A stretch of 64,000 bases of DNA. Source: Novosphingobium aerophilum (GTDB lineage: Bacteria; Pseudomonadota; Alphaproteobacteria; Sphingomonadales; Sphingomonadaceae). Positions within the stretch are counted from its first letter, which is position 1; each line of letters starts with the position of its first letter. The notes under the pieces were generated by a model. That model worked only from the letters and a program-made list of their open reading frames with translations, searched no databases and was not told the origin of the DNA. A program made the position numbers and the translations under genes. The stretch lies in the NCBI RefSeq assembly GCF_014230305.1, contig NZ_JACLAU010000009.1, forward strand, positions 1 to 64,000, given 5' to 3'. This document shows, in pieces, positions 9,252 through 17,511 of the stretch.

Positions 9252-9854
9252 TCAGGGCACGGGCAGCACCTCGACCTTGACCGTGCTGCGAACCCTGCGC
9301 GCGACGGGCTTGCCCGCCTGGTCCACAAAGCCGCGCGAAAACCCGGCCGTGTTCTTGCAGGGATCAGCCTTGGCAACCATGGTCAGCGCGGCTCCCACCG
9401 CCGTTTCGACCCGGCACTCCGAACGCGATCCATCCGGCGAGACAAGATAGGAGACGGTCATTTCGCCAGCTTCGGGCGGCGGCGGCCGGGGGATCGTCCA
9501 GCGCACCCGGTTGAAATAGGTCCCGGATACCGCCGCGCCGGACGGATCACGCGCAGGGGTAAACCTCGCTCTGCGGCGGATGAGATCGCAGGTGGTGACA
9601 TCCAGGCTAGGTGAACCGCTTGACGCCTTGATCTGGCAACTCGTCACCATGCCGTCGGGCCCCACCGTCAGCAGGAACTCGGTCACGCCCTCCAGATTGG
9701 CGCGCAGCGCGTCCGGGGGATAGTCCGCCGTGGTCACCCAGGCGCCCGGGTTGCCCAACGGAGTGGCCGACCGTGGCAAGGCGCCAGGGATCTGTCGCGA
9801 ATAATCCGCTATGACAGGGGCTGCGGACAGGGCCAGCACAAGAGCCGAGATCAT
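9252..9854 (-). CDS. Exported protein with two TonB-C-terminal-like modules
   Basis: 200 residues with an N-terminal signal-like segment (MISALVLALSAAPVIA). Residues about 40-125 resemble a TonB C-terminal domain (YPPDALRANLEGVTEFLLTV, then PDG, then the RARFTPARD turn). A second, weaker copy appears at about 130-198 (VSYLVSPDGSRSECRVETA, later GKPVARRVRST). Each half carries two Cys residues, suggesting paired disulfides in the periplasm. There is no membrane anchor or proline-rich spacer as in true TonB, so energy transduction is unlikely. A small TonB-like periplasmic protein of unknown role is the safest description. Confidence 0.65.
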   Translation of the reverse strand: MISALVLALSAAPVIADYSRQIPGALPRSATPLGNPGAWVTTADYPPDALRANLEGVTEFLLTVGPDGMVTSCQIKASSGSPSLDVTTCDLIRRRARFTPARDPSGAAVSGTYFNRVRWTIPRPPPPEAGEMTVSYLVSPDGSRSECRVETAVGAALTMVAKADPCKNTAGFSRGFVDQAGKPVARRVRSTVKVEVLPVP

Positions 9855-10053
9855 GACATCACCCCGATCGCTTCAACCACACACTCATGACATGGGCTGC
9901 ACTCTCGTCAAGACTGCAGATCAGTGATGGCCAGGGGGCCGGCTGCTCGCTTCCACACCGCAGGCGTGACGCCGCGCGGTCCCGCGGTTGGCCACCCGCT
10001 CCCACTCCGTTATGGAGCCGGCAGAGCGACACACGTCGGAGGGGACTGACCAG

Positions 10054-11121
10054 ATGAGCACCGCAGCCACACCGACCCCGGCAAGCCCTCCGGGTGGCCC
10101 CCAAGGTGCCCCCCACGCGCGCCTGTCCCAGCTCGACGGCCTGCGCGGGTTCGCCGCGGTGGTGATCATGCTCTATCACGCCGACATGGTGTTCCGCACG
10201 CACACCCCCTTCGTGCGCGGCTACCTGCTGGTCGACCTGTTCTTCCTGCTCAGCGGCTTCGTCCTGGCGGTCTCGACCGAAAAGAAGCTCAACGCGGGGA
10301 TCGGCGCGATCGCCTTCACCCGGGCCCGGTTCGTCCGGCTCTGGCCGCTCGTGGCGGTGGGCGCGGGGGTCGCGGCGGTGCGCTCGCTGGTGCTTGGCGC
10401 GCATCCGCTGGAACTGGCGCTGACCCTAGCGCTCGATCTGGCGATGATCCCCAGCCTGGCCGGGCGCGGACCGTTCTACCGGCTCAACGGGCCGCAATGG
10501 ACCCTGTTCTACGAACTGCTCGCCAACTTCCTCCACGCCCTGCTGCTGCGCCGGGTGCCGACCCGCTGGCTGCCGCTGATCGCCGCGCTGTTCGGCGCCG
10601 CGCTGGTCTACACCGTGCGCCGCCATGGCGCCGACACGATGGGGGTCAATGCCCCGACCTGGAAGACCTGGTGGATGGCCCTGCCCCGGGTCGGCTGGTC
10701 CTACGTCCTCGGGGTGTGGCTCGGCCGGCTCTACAAGGCGGGCGTCCGCACCCCCGCCCTGCCCTGGCCGATCGCCCTCGCCCTGCCGATGGCCGGGATC
10801 ATGCTGGTGCCCGGCCTGCCCTTCCGCATGGCGACGGGCGACCTCCTGTTCGTGATCCCCTTCCTGCCGGTCGCGATGTGGGGCGTCGCCATGTGCCGCC
10901 CGCCCCAGGCGCTGATGCCCGCGCTGGAATGGCTCGGCACCTTTTCGCTGCCGCTCTACTGTGTCCACCTGACCGTGCTGGTTTCGATGTCGGAGCTGTT
11001 CGGCCGGGGCATCGGCGTGAAGTACGGCGCCATCGCGGCGGCGCTGGTCCTGTCCTACCTGTTCTTCCGCCTGGTCTCGTTCCAGGCCAAGCCGACCGAG
11101 GTGAAGACCAAGGCGGCCTAG
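10054..11121 (+). CDS. Acyltransferase-3 family integral membrane protein
   Basis: 355 residues with about ten hydrophobic segments. The N-terminal signature RLSQLDGLRGFAAVVIMLYHADMVF holds the conserved R-x10-H of OafA/Acyltransferase-3 enzymes, which move acyl groups onto surface polysaccharides or other acceptors at the inner membrane. GYLLVDLFFLLSGFVLA is also typical. ATG 10054 follows GGAGG at a good distance; the upstream in-frame ATG at 9988 adds an unconserved leader. The acceptor cannot be deduced because no polysaccharide genes are adjacent. Confidence 0.88.
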   Translation: MSTAATPTPASPPGGPQGAPHARLSQLDGLRGFAAVVIMLYHADMVFRTHTPFVRGYLLVDLFFLLSGFVLAVSTEKKLNAGIGAIAFTRARFVRLWPLVAVGAGVAAVRSLVLGAHPLELALTLALDLAMIPSLAGRGPFYRLNGPQWTLFYELLANFLHALLLRRVPTRWLPLIAALFGAALVYTVRRHGADTMGVNAPTWKTWWMALPRVGWSYVLGVWLGRLYKAGVRTPALPWPIALALPMAGIMLVPGLPFRMATGDLLFVIPFLPVAMWGVAMCRPPQALMPALEWLGTFSLPLYCVHLTVLVSMSELFGRGIGVKYGAIAAALVLSYLFFRLVSFQAKPTEVKTKAA

Positions 11122-11171
11122 GCGGAATGGGCACGTTCGAAAGGCTGGTAGCGCTCGGAATCAGACATTGG

Positions 11172-11308
11172 TTTCCTCCCCCGACGGGTGAGGGGGACCA
11201 TGCGAAGCATGGTGGAGGGGCACACTGTCTGGACGAGAGGCCTTGCCCCAAGGAGGGTGCCCCTCCACCACCTGCGGTGGTCCCCCACCCCGTGCCGGGG
11301 AGGAAATT
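11172..11308. repeat. Long inverted intergenic repeat
   Basis: Left arm at about 11172-11221 (contains GGGGGACCATGCGAAGCATGG) and right arm at about 11258-11308 (CCCCTCCACCACCTGCGG, then GGTCCCCC). They are approximate inverted copies that can form a large hairpin between the acyltransferase and argJ. A smaller hairpin sits inside the left arm. It is not flanked by an obvious target duplication. The gap 11122-11406 holds nothing else I recognise. Confidence 0.7.
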
Positions 11309-11406
11309 ATGGCCGCTCTCCACCCACCCTCGCCATTCCGATCGCGGCCTTGCCGAACCCCAAACCCGCCTTGACCTCAATCCCGCCTGGATCGATAGGC
11401 GCAGCC

Positions 11407-12633
11407 ATGTCCGACGCCGTCTCCCCGCTCGCCTCGCCCTTCCCCGCGCTGCCCGCCATCGCCGGGGTGACCCCGCGGATCGCCCGCGCCGGATACAAGG
11501 CCTGGGGCCGCTGCGACCTGACCTATGTTGAGCTGGCCGAAGGCACGGCCGTCGCCGGGGTCTTCACCCGCAACCTGTGCTGTTCGTCCGAGGTCGAGCT
11601 GGGGCGGCGCAACGTGGCGCAGGGCCGCGCCCGGGCGCTGGTGGTCAATGCTGGGAACTCGAACGCCTTCACCGGCTATCGCGGGCGCGAGGCGGTCGAG
11701 CAGATCATGGCGCAGGTCGCCGATGCACTCGGCTGCCCGGCGGACGAGGTCTTCGTTTCCTCGACCGGGGTGATCGGGGTGCCGCTGCCCAAGGACAAGG
11801 CCCGCGACGGGGTGGCTGCCGCCCTGGCCGCCGCGCCCTGCACGTGGGAGGATGCCGCGCGCACGATCGGCACGACCGACACCTTCCCAAAGGGCGCCAT
11901 GGCCACGGCCCTGGTCGATGGCCGCAAGGTCACGCTGGCCGCGATCATCAAGGGCAGCGGGATGATTGCCCCCGACATGGCGACCATGCTGGGCTATGTC
12001 TTCACCGACTGCGCCATCGCGCCCGCCTATCTGCAGGATCTGCTGGGCGAGGCCAACCGGCGCACCTTCTCGTGCATCACCGTCGACAGCGACACCTCGA
12101 CCAGCGACACGGTGCTGGCCTTCGCCACCGGCGCGGCAGGCAATGCCGAGCTCAGCGGGCCCGACAGCCCGGGGGCCGATGCCTTTGCCGCGGCGCTAGA
12201 AGACATCTGCCGGCAGCTCGCGCACCTCGTGGTCAAGGATGGCGAAGGCGCGCAGAAGTTCATCGCCGTCAGCGTCAGCGGCGCCGTCTCGGATGACAGC
12301 GCCCGCAAGGTGGGCCTGGCCATCGCCAATTCACCGCTGGTCAAGACCGCGATCGCCGGCGAGGACGCCAACTGGGGGCGCGTGGTGATGGCCGTGGGCA
12401 AGGCCGGCGAGCCCGCAGACCGCGACCGGCTGTCGATCGGCTTCGGCGGCATCTGGGCCGCGCGCGAGGGTCAGCCCCTGCCCGACTACGACGAGGCCCC
12501 GGTCGCCGCCCATCTCAAGGGCCGCGAGGTGTCGATCGAGGTCGATCTGGGGCTCGGCACCGGCCGCGCCACGGTGTGGACCTGCGATCTCACGCACGGA
12601 TACATCTCGATCAACGCCGATTACCGCTCGTGA
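11407..12633 (+). CDS. argJ: Bifunctional glutamate N-acetyltransferase / N-acetylornithine transacetylase
   Basis: 408-residue enzyme of the arginine cyclic acetyl pathway that transfers acetyl from N-acetylornithine to glutamate. Visible signatures are RNLCCSS near the start, VVNAGNSNAFTG, VSSTGVIGVPLP, the autocleavage region KGSGMIAPDMATML (predicted nucleophilic Thr at about residue 193 after self-cleavage), and ANWGRVVMAVGK. The start at 11407 fits the family; upstream in-frame sequence runs into the inverted repeat and is not coding. Its stop overlaps the next gene. Confidence 0.96.
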   Translation: MSDAVSPLASPFPALPAIAGVTPRIARAGYKAWGRCDLTYVELAEGTAVAGVFTRNLCCSSEVELGRRNVAQGRARALVVNAGNSNAFTGYRGREAVEQIMAQVADALGCPADEVFVSSTGVIGVPLPKDKARDGVAAALAAAPCTWEDAARTIGTTDTFPKGAMATALVDGRKVTLAAIIKGSGMIAPDMATMLGYVFTDCAIAPAYLQDLLGEANRRTFSCITVDSDTSTSDTVLAFATGAAGNAELSGPDSPGADAFAAALEDICRQLAHLVVKDGEGAQKFIAVSVSGAVSDDSARKVGLAIANSPLVKTAIAGEDANWGRVVMAVGKAGEPADRDRLSIGFGGIWAAREGQPLPDYDEAPVAAHLKGREVSIEVDLGLGTGRATVWTCDLTHGYISINADYRS

Positions 12634-13436
12634 GCGGGGCGCTCACCCTGGGGGTCGAGGCGGTGATGCGCCGCGCCCTCGGCACCGCGATCCTGCCGCG
12701 CTACCAGACCCTCGCCGCCGACGAGGTGATCGCCAAGGCGGCGGACGACATGGTCACCGTGGCCGACCGCGAGGCCGAGCTGATGCTGGCCGAGGGCCTC
12801 GCCGCGCTGCTGCCCGAAGCGGTGATCGTCGGCGAGGAGGCGGCCCATGCCGATCCCGCCGTGCTTAACCGGCTGGGCGACGCGCTGTGCTGGATCATCG
12901 ACCCGCTGGACGGCACCAACAACTTCGCCGCGGGCAAGCCGCCGTTCGGCGTGCTGGTCGCCCTTGCCGAGCGCGGGGTAACCGTGGGCGGGTGGATCCT
13001 CGACGGGCTGTCGGGCCGCTTCTGCCATGCCCTCCAGGGCCAGGGGGCCTGGGTGGATGGCGAAGCGGTGCGGGCGCGTCCGACCGGCGAGACCCCGCCG
13101 GTCGCGGCGATCTCGCTGCTCTTCGCCGATCCGGAGCGCCGCGCCGGGCTGAAGACCCACATCGCCCCGCATTACACCCTGGTCGACATCCCGCGCTGCG
13201 CCGCCGAGCAGTATCCCCGCATCGTGCTGGGGCAGAACGACATGTCGATCTTCGAACGCACCCTCGCCTGGGACCATGCCGCCGGGGTGCTGTTCGTCAA
13301 CGAGGCCGGCGGCAGGGCGGCGCGGCCGGACGGTTCGGACTATCGGGTCGACCGCCACCTCGAGCCGGGGCTGATCGCGGCGGCCAGCCCGGCGCTGTGG
13401 GACGAGCTGGCCGGGCGGATGGCGGCGCTGGGCTGA
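12630..13436 (+). CDS. Inositol-monophosphatase-family phosphatase
   Basis: 268 residues with the metal-dependent phosphatase signatures GEEAAHAD, WIIDPLDGTNNFAAGKPPFGV (DPLDGTNNF) and WDHAAGVLFVNEAGG. The family includes inositol monophosphatases, histidinol-phosphatases and CysQ-like nucleotide phosphatases; substrate choice is not visible. The GTG at 12630 overlaps the argJ TGA as GTGA, implying translational coupling. An internal ATG at 12666 is the alternative. Pairing with argJ would allow an amino-acid biosynthetic role such as histidinol-phosphatase, but that is only inference. Confidence 0.88.
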   Translation: MSGALTLGVEAVMRRALGTAILPRYQTLAADEVIAKAADDMVTVADREAELMLAEGLAALLPEAVIVGEEAAHADPAVLNRLGDALCWIIDPLDGTNNFAAGKPPFGVLVALAERGVTVGGWILDGLSGRFCHALQGQGAWVDGEAVRARPTGETPPVAAISLLFADPERRAGLKTHIAPHYTLVDIPRCAAEQYPRIVLGQNDMSIFERTLAWDHAAGVLFVNEAGGRAARPDGSDYRVDRHLEPGLIAAASPALWDELAGRMAALG

Positions 13437-13472
13437 CACGCGATACCGCAAGGCGGGCGGCGGTCCGCCTAT

Positions 13473-13564
13473 CGTCACCCCGGGCTTGACCCGGGGCCCA
13501 GCTCTTCTGTCGGGGTTCCTGCAGCGCAAGAGAACTGGATCCCGGGTCAAGCCCGGGATGACAA
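13473..13564. repeat. Inverted intergenic repeat (CCCGGGTCAAGC family)
   Basis: Arms 13473-13506 and 13531-13564 are near-perfect inverted copies centred on CCCGGGCTTGACCCGGG, separated by about 25 bp, between the phosphatase and trxA, which converge here. It is the same family as 116-234. It could act as a structured 3' end for either gene, but no T tract follows. Confidence 0.75.
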
Positions 13565-13630
13565 TCACTCTTGGGGCGTCGCGAATTTGGGGGGCGAAAG
13601 CCCCTATCAATCAACTCGCGAGGTCAAGGC

Positions 13631-13951
13631 TCAGAGAACGCTTTCCAGCCACTGCTTCAACTGGCCCTTCGGCGCGGCGCCGAGCTTCTGGGCCACGGGC
13701 TGGCCATCCTTGAACAGGATCAGCAGCGGGATCGACTGGACGCCGAACTGGCCGGGGGTGTCGGTGTTTTCCATGATGTCCATCTTGGCGATGGTCACCT
13801 GGTCGGCCAGTTCGTCCGAGATTTCCTCAAGGGCGGGCGCGATCATCTTGCATGGGCCGCACCAGTCCGCCCAGAAATCGACCAGCACCGGCTTGTCCGA
13901 CTGGAGGACATCGGCGGCGAAGCTGGCATCGGTGACGGCTTTGGTGGACAT
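13631..13951 (-). CDS. trxA: Thioredoxin 1
   Basis: 106-residue cytoplasmic thiol-disulfide oxidoreductase with the active site ADWCGPCKMIAP at about residues 28-39 and the cis-Pro loop SIPLLILFKDG. The length is standard. It lies downstream of addA on the same strand, an order found in other alphaproteobacteria. Confidence 0.97.
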   Translation of the reverse strand: MSTKAVTDASFAADVLQSDKPVLVDFWADWCGPCKMIAPALEEISDELADQVTIAKMDIMENTDTPGQFGVQSIPLLILFKDGQPVAQKLGAAPKGQLKQWLESVL

Positions 13952-14028
13952 GCGACAGACTCCTGAAGGCGTTTGCCCGTCTATCTAGGGCTTCGGCGGT
14001 AGGGTGCAACCGGGCAATCCCGATAGGA

Positions 14029-17000
14029 TTAATCGCCTGCGACGAAGAGCGGCTTGTGCGCCGCCAGCACCTCGGGCGGAATGGCCAGCAGCGTCGGGCC
14101 ATGCGTGAACAGCAGGGCCGCTTCGACTGTCCGTCCCGGGAAGGTCACCTCCAGCGCCGCCGCATAGGCGCCCATCTGGCGCAGGATCGCGGGCTGGACC
14201 TCGGCCAGGTCAGACGGCGGTCGGCGGGTGGTCTTGAAATCGACCAGCCGGACCCGCTCGGACGTGACCACCAGCCGGTCGATCGTGCCGGCAATCACCC
14301 GCTCGCCCACCGTGGCGGCGATCGGCACTTCGGCCAGGGCGCCGGGCGCGAACAGATCGGACCAGCGCGGATCAGCCAGGACCCGCAGCGCATCCCGGGC
14401 CAGATCGGCGCGCGCCGCCTCGCCCAGATCGGTCGCGTGCCGCGCCAGCCAGCGGGCCGCCCGCTCGTCGCGATGTTCCGCAGGGACGTCGGGCAGGCGC
14501 TCGAGCAACTGGTGGATCAACGTGCCGCGCCGCGCGGCATCGCCGCCCGAACCGGGCGGATAGGGCGGATCGGCCCCCTCGTCCTCGCCCAGCGAGGACG
14601 GGGCGAGCGGGCGCGGCGGGCGCGGTTCTTCGCCGACCGGGCGCCCCATCCATGGCGGCAGCGAGGGGGGAAGATCCAGCTCCAGCGTCTCCGCCGCGGC
14701 GGGCGGGGCGGGCGGCGGCGGAACGCCCAGGGCGATCCGGCAATCCCACAGCGGGTCAGGCTCGGGCGCCACATCATCCAGCGCGGCGGCCAGCCGGGCG
14801 TACCACGAATCGGCCGCCGGTTCGGTTTCGCGGGCGGAGAGCGATCCGGTGACGAACAGCGCCTCCTCCGCGCGGGTCATGGCGACGTAGAGCAGCCGCC
14901 AGTGCTCCTCGCGCTCCTCGGCCCGGGCGCGCGCCTCGGCTTCGGCGATCCGGCCCAGCTTCTCGTCCTTGCGCAGGCCTGGCAGCGGAATCGTCCGCGC
15001 GGCATGGTAGGCGTGCTCCCATCCGGCCGGACGCGGCTCGGCCAAGGCCAGCGGTGTGCCCAGACCGCGATCGGGATCGTCCGCGGCGTCGGCCAGGATC
15101 ACGATCGGCGCCTGCAGGCCTTTCGACCCGTGGACCGTCATCACCCGCACCAGCCCGCCGCCGCCCTCGGCCTCGCGCTTCAGCTCGCCGTCGCCCGCAT
15201 CGAACCAGTGGAGGAACCCGGTCAGGCTGGCGGTCTCGCTGGTGCCATAGCCGTGGGCGGCGTTGAGCAGTTCGTCGAGCGGATCGTTCGCCTCGCGCCC
15301 CAGCCGCGCCACCAGCTTGCGCCGCGCCTGCCAGGGCCCGACCAGCAGCCAGTGCAACAGGGTCTGGGGCATGTCGTAATCGGCCCGGGCGAGCAGCCCG
15401 ACCAACTGGCCCACGGTCGCGGTCACCAGCGGCTCGCGCGAACGGCGCAGGTGCTCCCACAAGGGCACGCCGGCGGGCCGGTAGCCATGGGCCAGCAGGT
15501 CCTCCTGCGACCAGCCGACCAGGGGTGAGACCAGCAGCCCCGCCAGATTGAGATCGTCGAGCGGCTGAGCGGCAAAGCGCAGCGCGGCCATCACGTCCTT
15601 CACCGCCAGCGGCGCGCCCAGGCGCAGGCGATCGACGCCGGCAACCGGAACCCCGCGCGCATGGAGCCGAGCGACGATCAGCCCGGCCAGCTCCTTGCGC
15701 TTGCGGACCAGGATCATGATGTCACCGGCCTCGGCACGGCGGTGCCGGCCCTTGTGGAGCGGATAGCCGGGTTTGCGCCGGTCGAGCCATTCGGCGATCT
15801 GGCGCGCCAGACGGTCAGCCAGTTGCCGGTCGGGGCGCGGGAGCCAGGTCTCCTCCCCCTCCTCGCCCGGATCGCCATCCTCCCCCCCGGTCGGCACCGC
15901 GGGCGGCCACAGCACGACCATGCCGGGGCGTTCTTCCCCCACATGCGGATCGGGGGCCTGCTTCAGCCCGAAGCGTTCCGGCCCGATCGCGGCGATGGCC
16001 CGGTCCACGAAGTCCAGGATCGGCCGCGCAGTGCGATAGCTGCGCCCCAGCCCCAGCTCGCGCAGCTCGCGGGCCTCCTCGGCGGCGCGCAGCCGAACGA
16101 CATTTTCGGCCAGTCCCGACATCTGCGCGCGGACCTGGCGGCGGGCCCGCTCGAAGTTTTCCGGGCTGGTCCCCTGGAAGCGGAAGATCGCCTGCTTGTA
16201 GTCGCCCACCACGAAGAGGGTGCGTAGCACCTCGGGATCGCGCTGTCCGACCCCGGCGAAAAAGTCCCCGGTCAGCGCGCCGATGATCTCCCACTGGGCG
16301 GCATTGGTATCCTGCGCCTCGTCGATCAGGATGTGATCGAAGCGGCGGTCGAGCTTGTAGCGGATCCATTCGGCCAGCTCCGAGCGGCCCAGCAGGTCGG
16401 CGGCCTGGCGGATCTGGTCGTCGAAATCGATCAGCCCCTCGCGCCGCTTGGCCTCGTCCCAGGCGAGCGCGAAGGTCCGGCCGAGTTCGAGCGCGGGGGC
16501 CAGCCATTCGGCCAGGGCCAGCATGGCGGCGCGCTCCTGCACCTGGCGGATGCTGTCGATCACCCGCGCGGCGTGATCGACATAGGCGGGATCGACCTTG
16601 TCGAGGTTCTTGGTCGACTTGGGCTCGCCCGCCTTGGTGAGGAAATGCTCGGCCAGCCCAGTGATGCGCGCAGCCCGCTCCTCCGGGGCCAAAGCCAGCC
16701 AGTCACCGATCGCATTGGCGGCATTCTGTCCGGTCGCCGCTTTCCACGCCGCGTTGATTGCCATGCAACGGCGCAGGCTCCGCACATCGAAAGCCGCGTC
16801 GGTGCAGAGCTCGCGCAGGGTCGCGCCCGGCGGCAGCCCGAGCAAGGCCTCGACCCGATCGCGCAGCGGCGGCATCCAGGCGCCCGGGCCGAACCAGGCC
16901 TCGCGGCAGGTGGCGCAGCGCATCAGGAAGCGTTCGACATCCTCGGGCGCCATGCGCAGCGACAGCCGGCCCAGGGCATCGAGCAGGCCCTCGTCCCCGC

Positions 17001-17511
17001 GGGCCTCGGCGGCCACGAGCAGCTCGGCCAGGACCTCGCGGCTCAGCAACAGCCGGTCGCGATCCTCCATCGCCCGGGTGCCCGGGGTCAGCCCGGCCTC
17101 TTCGGGAAAGCCGGCAAGCAGCCACTGCGCGAAGGCGTGGATCGTGTTGATGCGCAGCCCGCCGCCCGGGCAGTCGAGCACGGCGGCGAACAGGGTGCGG
17201 GCGCGGGCGCGGGTGGTGGGATCGATCGGGGCCCCGATCGCCGCGAGCTGCTCGGCCAGGTCGGTGTCCGGCATGCGCACCCAGTTGGCCAGGACCTCGT
17301 TCACCCGGGTCGCCATTTCGGCCGCGCCGGCCTTGGTGAAGGTCAGGCACAGGATCTGCCCCGGGCCCACCCCTTCCTGCAGCAGCAGCCGCAAGACCCG
17401 GGCCGAGAGGACCTGGGTCTTGCCCGTCCCGGCCGAGGCCGAAAGCCAGACCGTCTCGGCCGGATCGACCGCACGGCGCTGGTTGTCCTGCAGCGGATAG
17501 ACCCGGCTCAT
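14029..17511 (-). CDS. addA: Double-strand break repair helicase-nuclease subunit AddA
   Basis: 1160 residues. The UvrD/Rep-type helicase has Walker A SASAGTGKTQVL near residue 27, motif II ILIDEAQDTNAAQWE, motif III VGDYKQAIFRFQG and motif V VMTVHGSKGLQAPIVILAD. The C-terminal PD-(D/E)XK nuclease is marked by VRLVDFKTTRRPP. With AddB it resects double-strand ends for RecA-mediated repair, in place of RecBCD. ATG 17511 overlaps the addB TGA (ATGA), fixing the start and implying coupled synthesis. Confidence 0.96.
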   Translation of the reverse strand: MSRVYPLQDNQRRAVDPAETVWLSASAGTGKTQVLSARVLRLLLQEGVGPGQILCLTFTKAGAAEMATRVNEVLANWVRMPDTDLAEQLAAIGAPIDPTTRARARTLFAAVLDCPGGGLRINTIHAFAQWLLAGFPEEAGLTPGTRAMEDRDRLLLSREVLAELLVAAEARGDEGLLDALGRLSLRMAPEDVERFLMRCATCREAWFGPGAWMPPLRDRVEALLGLPPGATLRELCTDAAFDVRSLRRCMAINAAWKAATGQNAANAIGDWLALAPEERAARITGLAEHFLTKAGEPKSTKNLDKVDPAYVDHAARVIDSIRQVQERAAMLALAEWLAPALELGRTFALAWDEAKRREGLIDFDDQIRQAADLLGRSELAEWIRYKLDRRFDHILIDEAQDTNAAQWEIIGALTGDFFAGVGQRDPEVLRTLFVVGDYKQAIFRFQGTSPENFERARRQVRAQMSGLAENVVRLRAAEEARELRELGLGRSYRTARPILDFVDRAIAAIGPERFGLKQAPDPHVGEERPGMVVLWPPAVPTGGEDGDPGEEGEETWLPRPDRQLADRLARQIAEWLDRRKPGYPLHKGRHRRAEAGDIMILVRKRKELAGLIVARLHARGVPVAGVDRLRLGAPLAVKDVMAALRFAAQPLDDLNLAGLLVSPLVGWSQEDLLAHGYRPAGVPLWEHLRRSREPLVTATVGQLVGLLARADYDMPQTLLHWLLVGPWQARRKLVARLGREANDPLDELLNAAHGYGTSETASLTGFLHWFDAGDGELKREAEGGGGLVRVMTVHGSKGLQAPIVILADAADDPDRGLGTPLALAEPRPAGWEHAYHAARTIPLPGLRKDEKLGRIAEAEARARAEEREEHWRLLYVAMTRAEEALFVTGSLSARETEPAADSWYARLAAALDDVAPEPDPLWDCRIALGVPPPPAPPAAAETLELDLPPSLPPWMGRPVGEEPRPPRPLAPSSLGEDEGADPPYPPGSGGDAARRGTLIHQLLERLPDVPAEHRDERAARWLARHATDLGEAARADLARDALRVLADPRWSDLFAPGALAEVPIAATVGERVIAGTIDRLVVTSERVRLVDFKTTRRPPSDLAEVQPAILRQMGAYAAALEVTFPGRTVEAALLFTHGPTLLAIPPEVLAAHKPLFVAGD

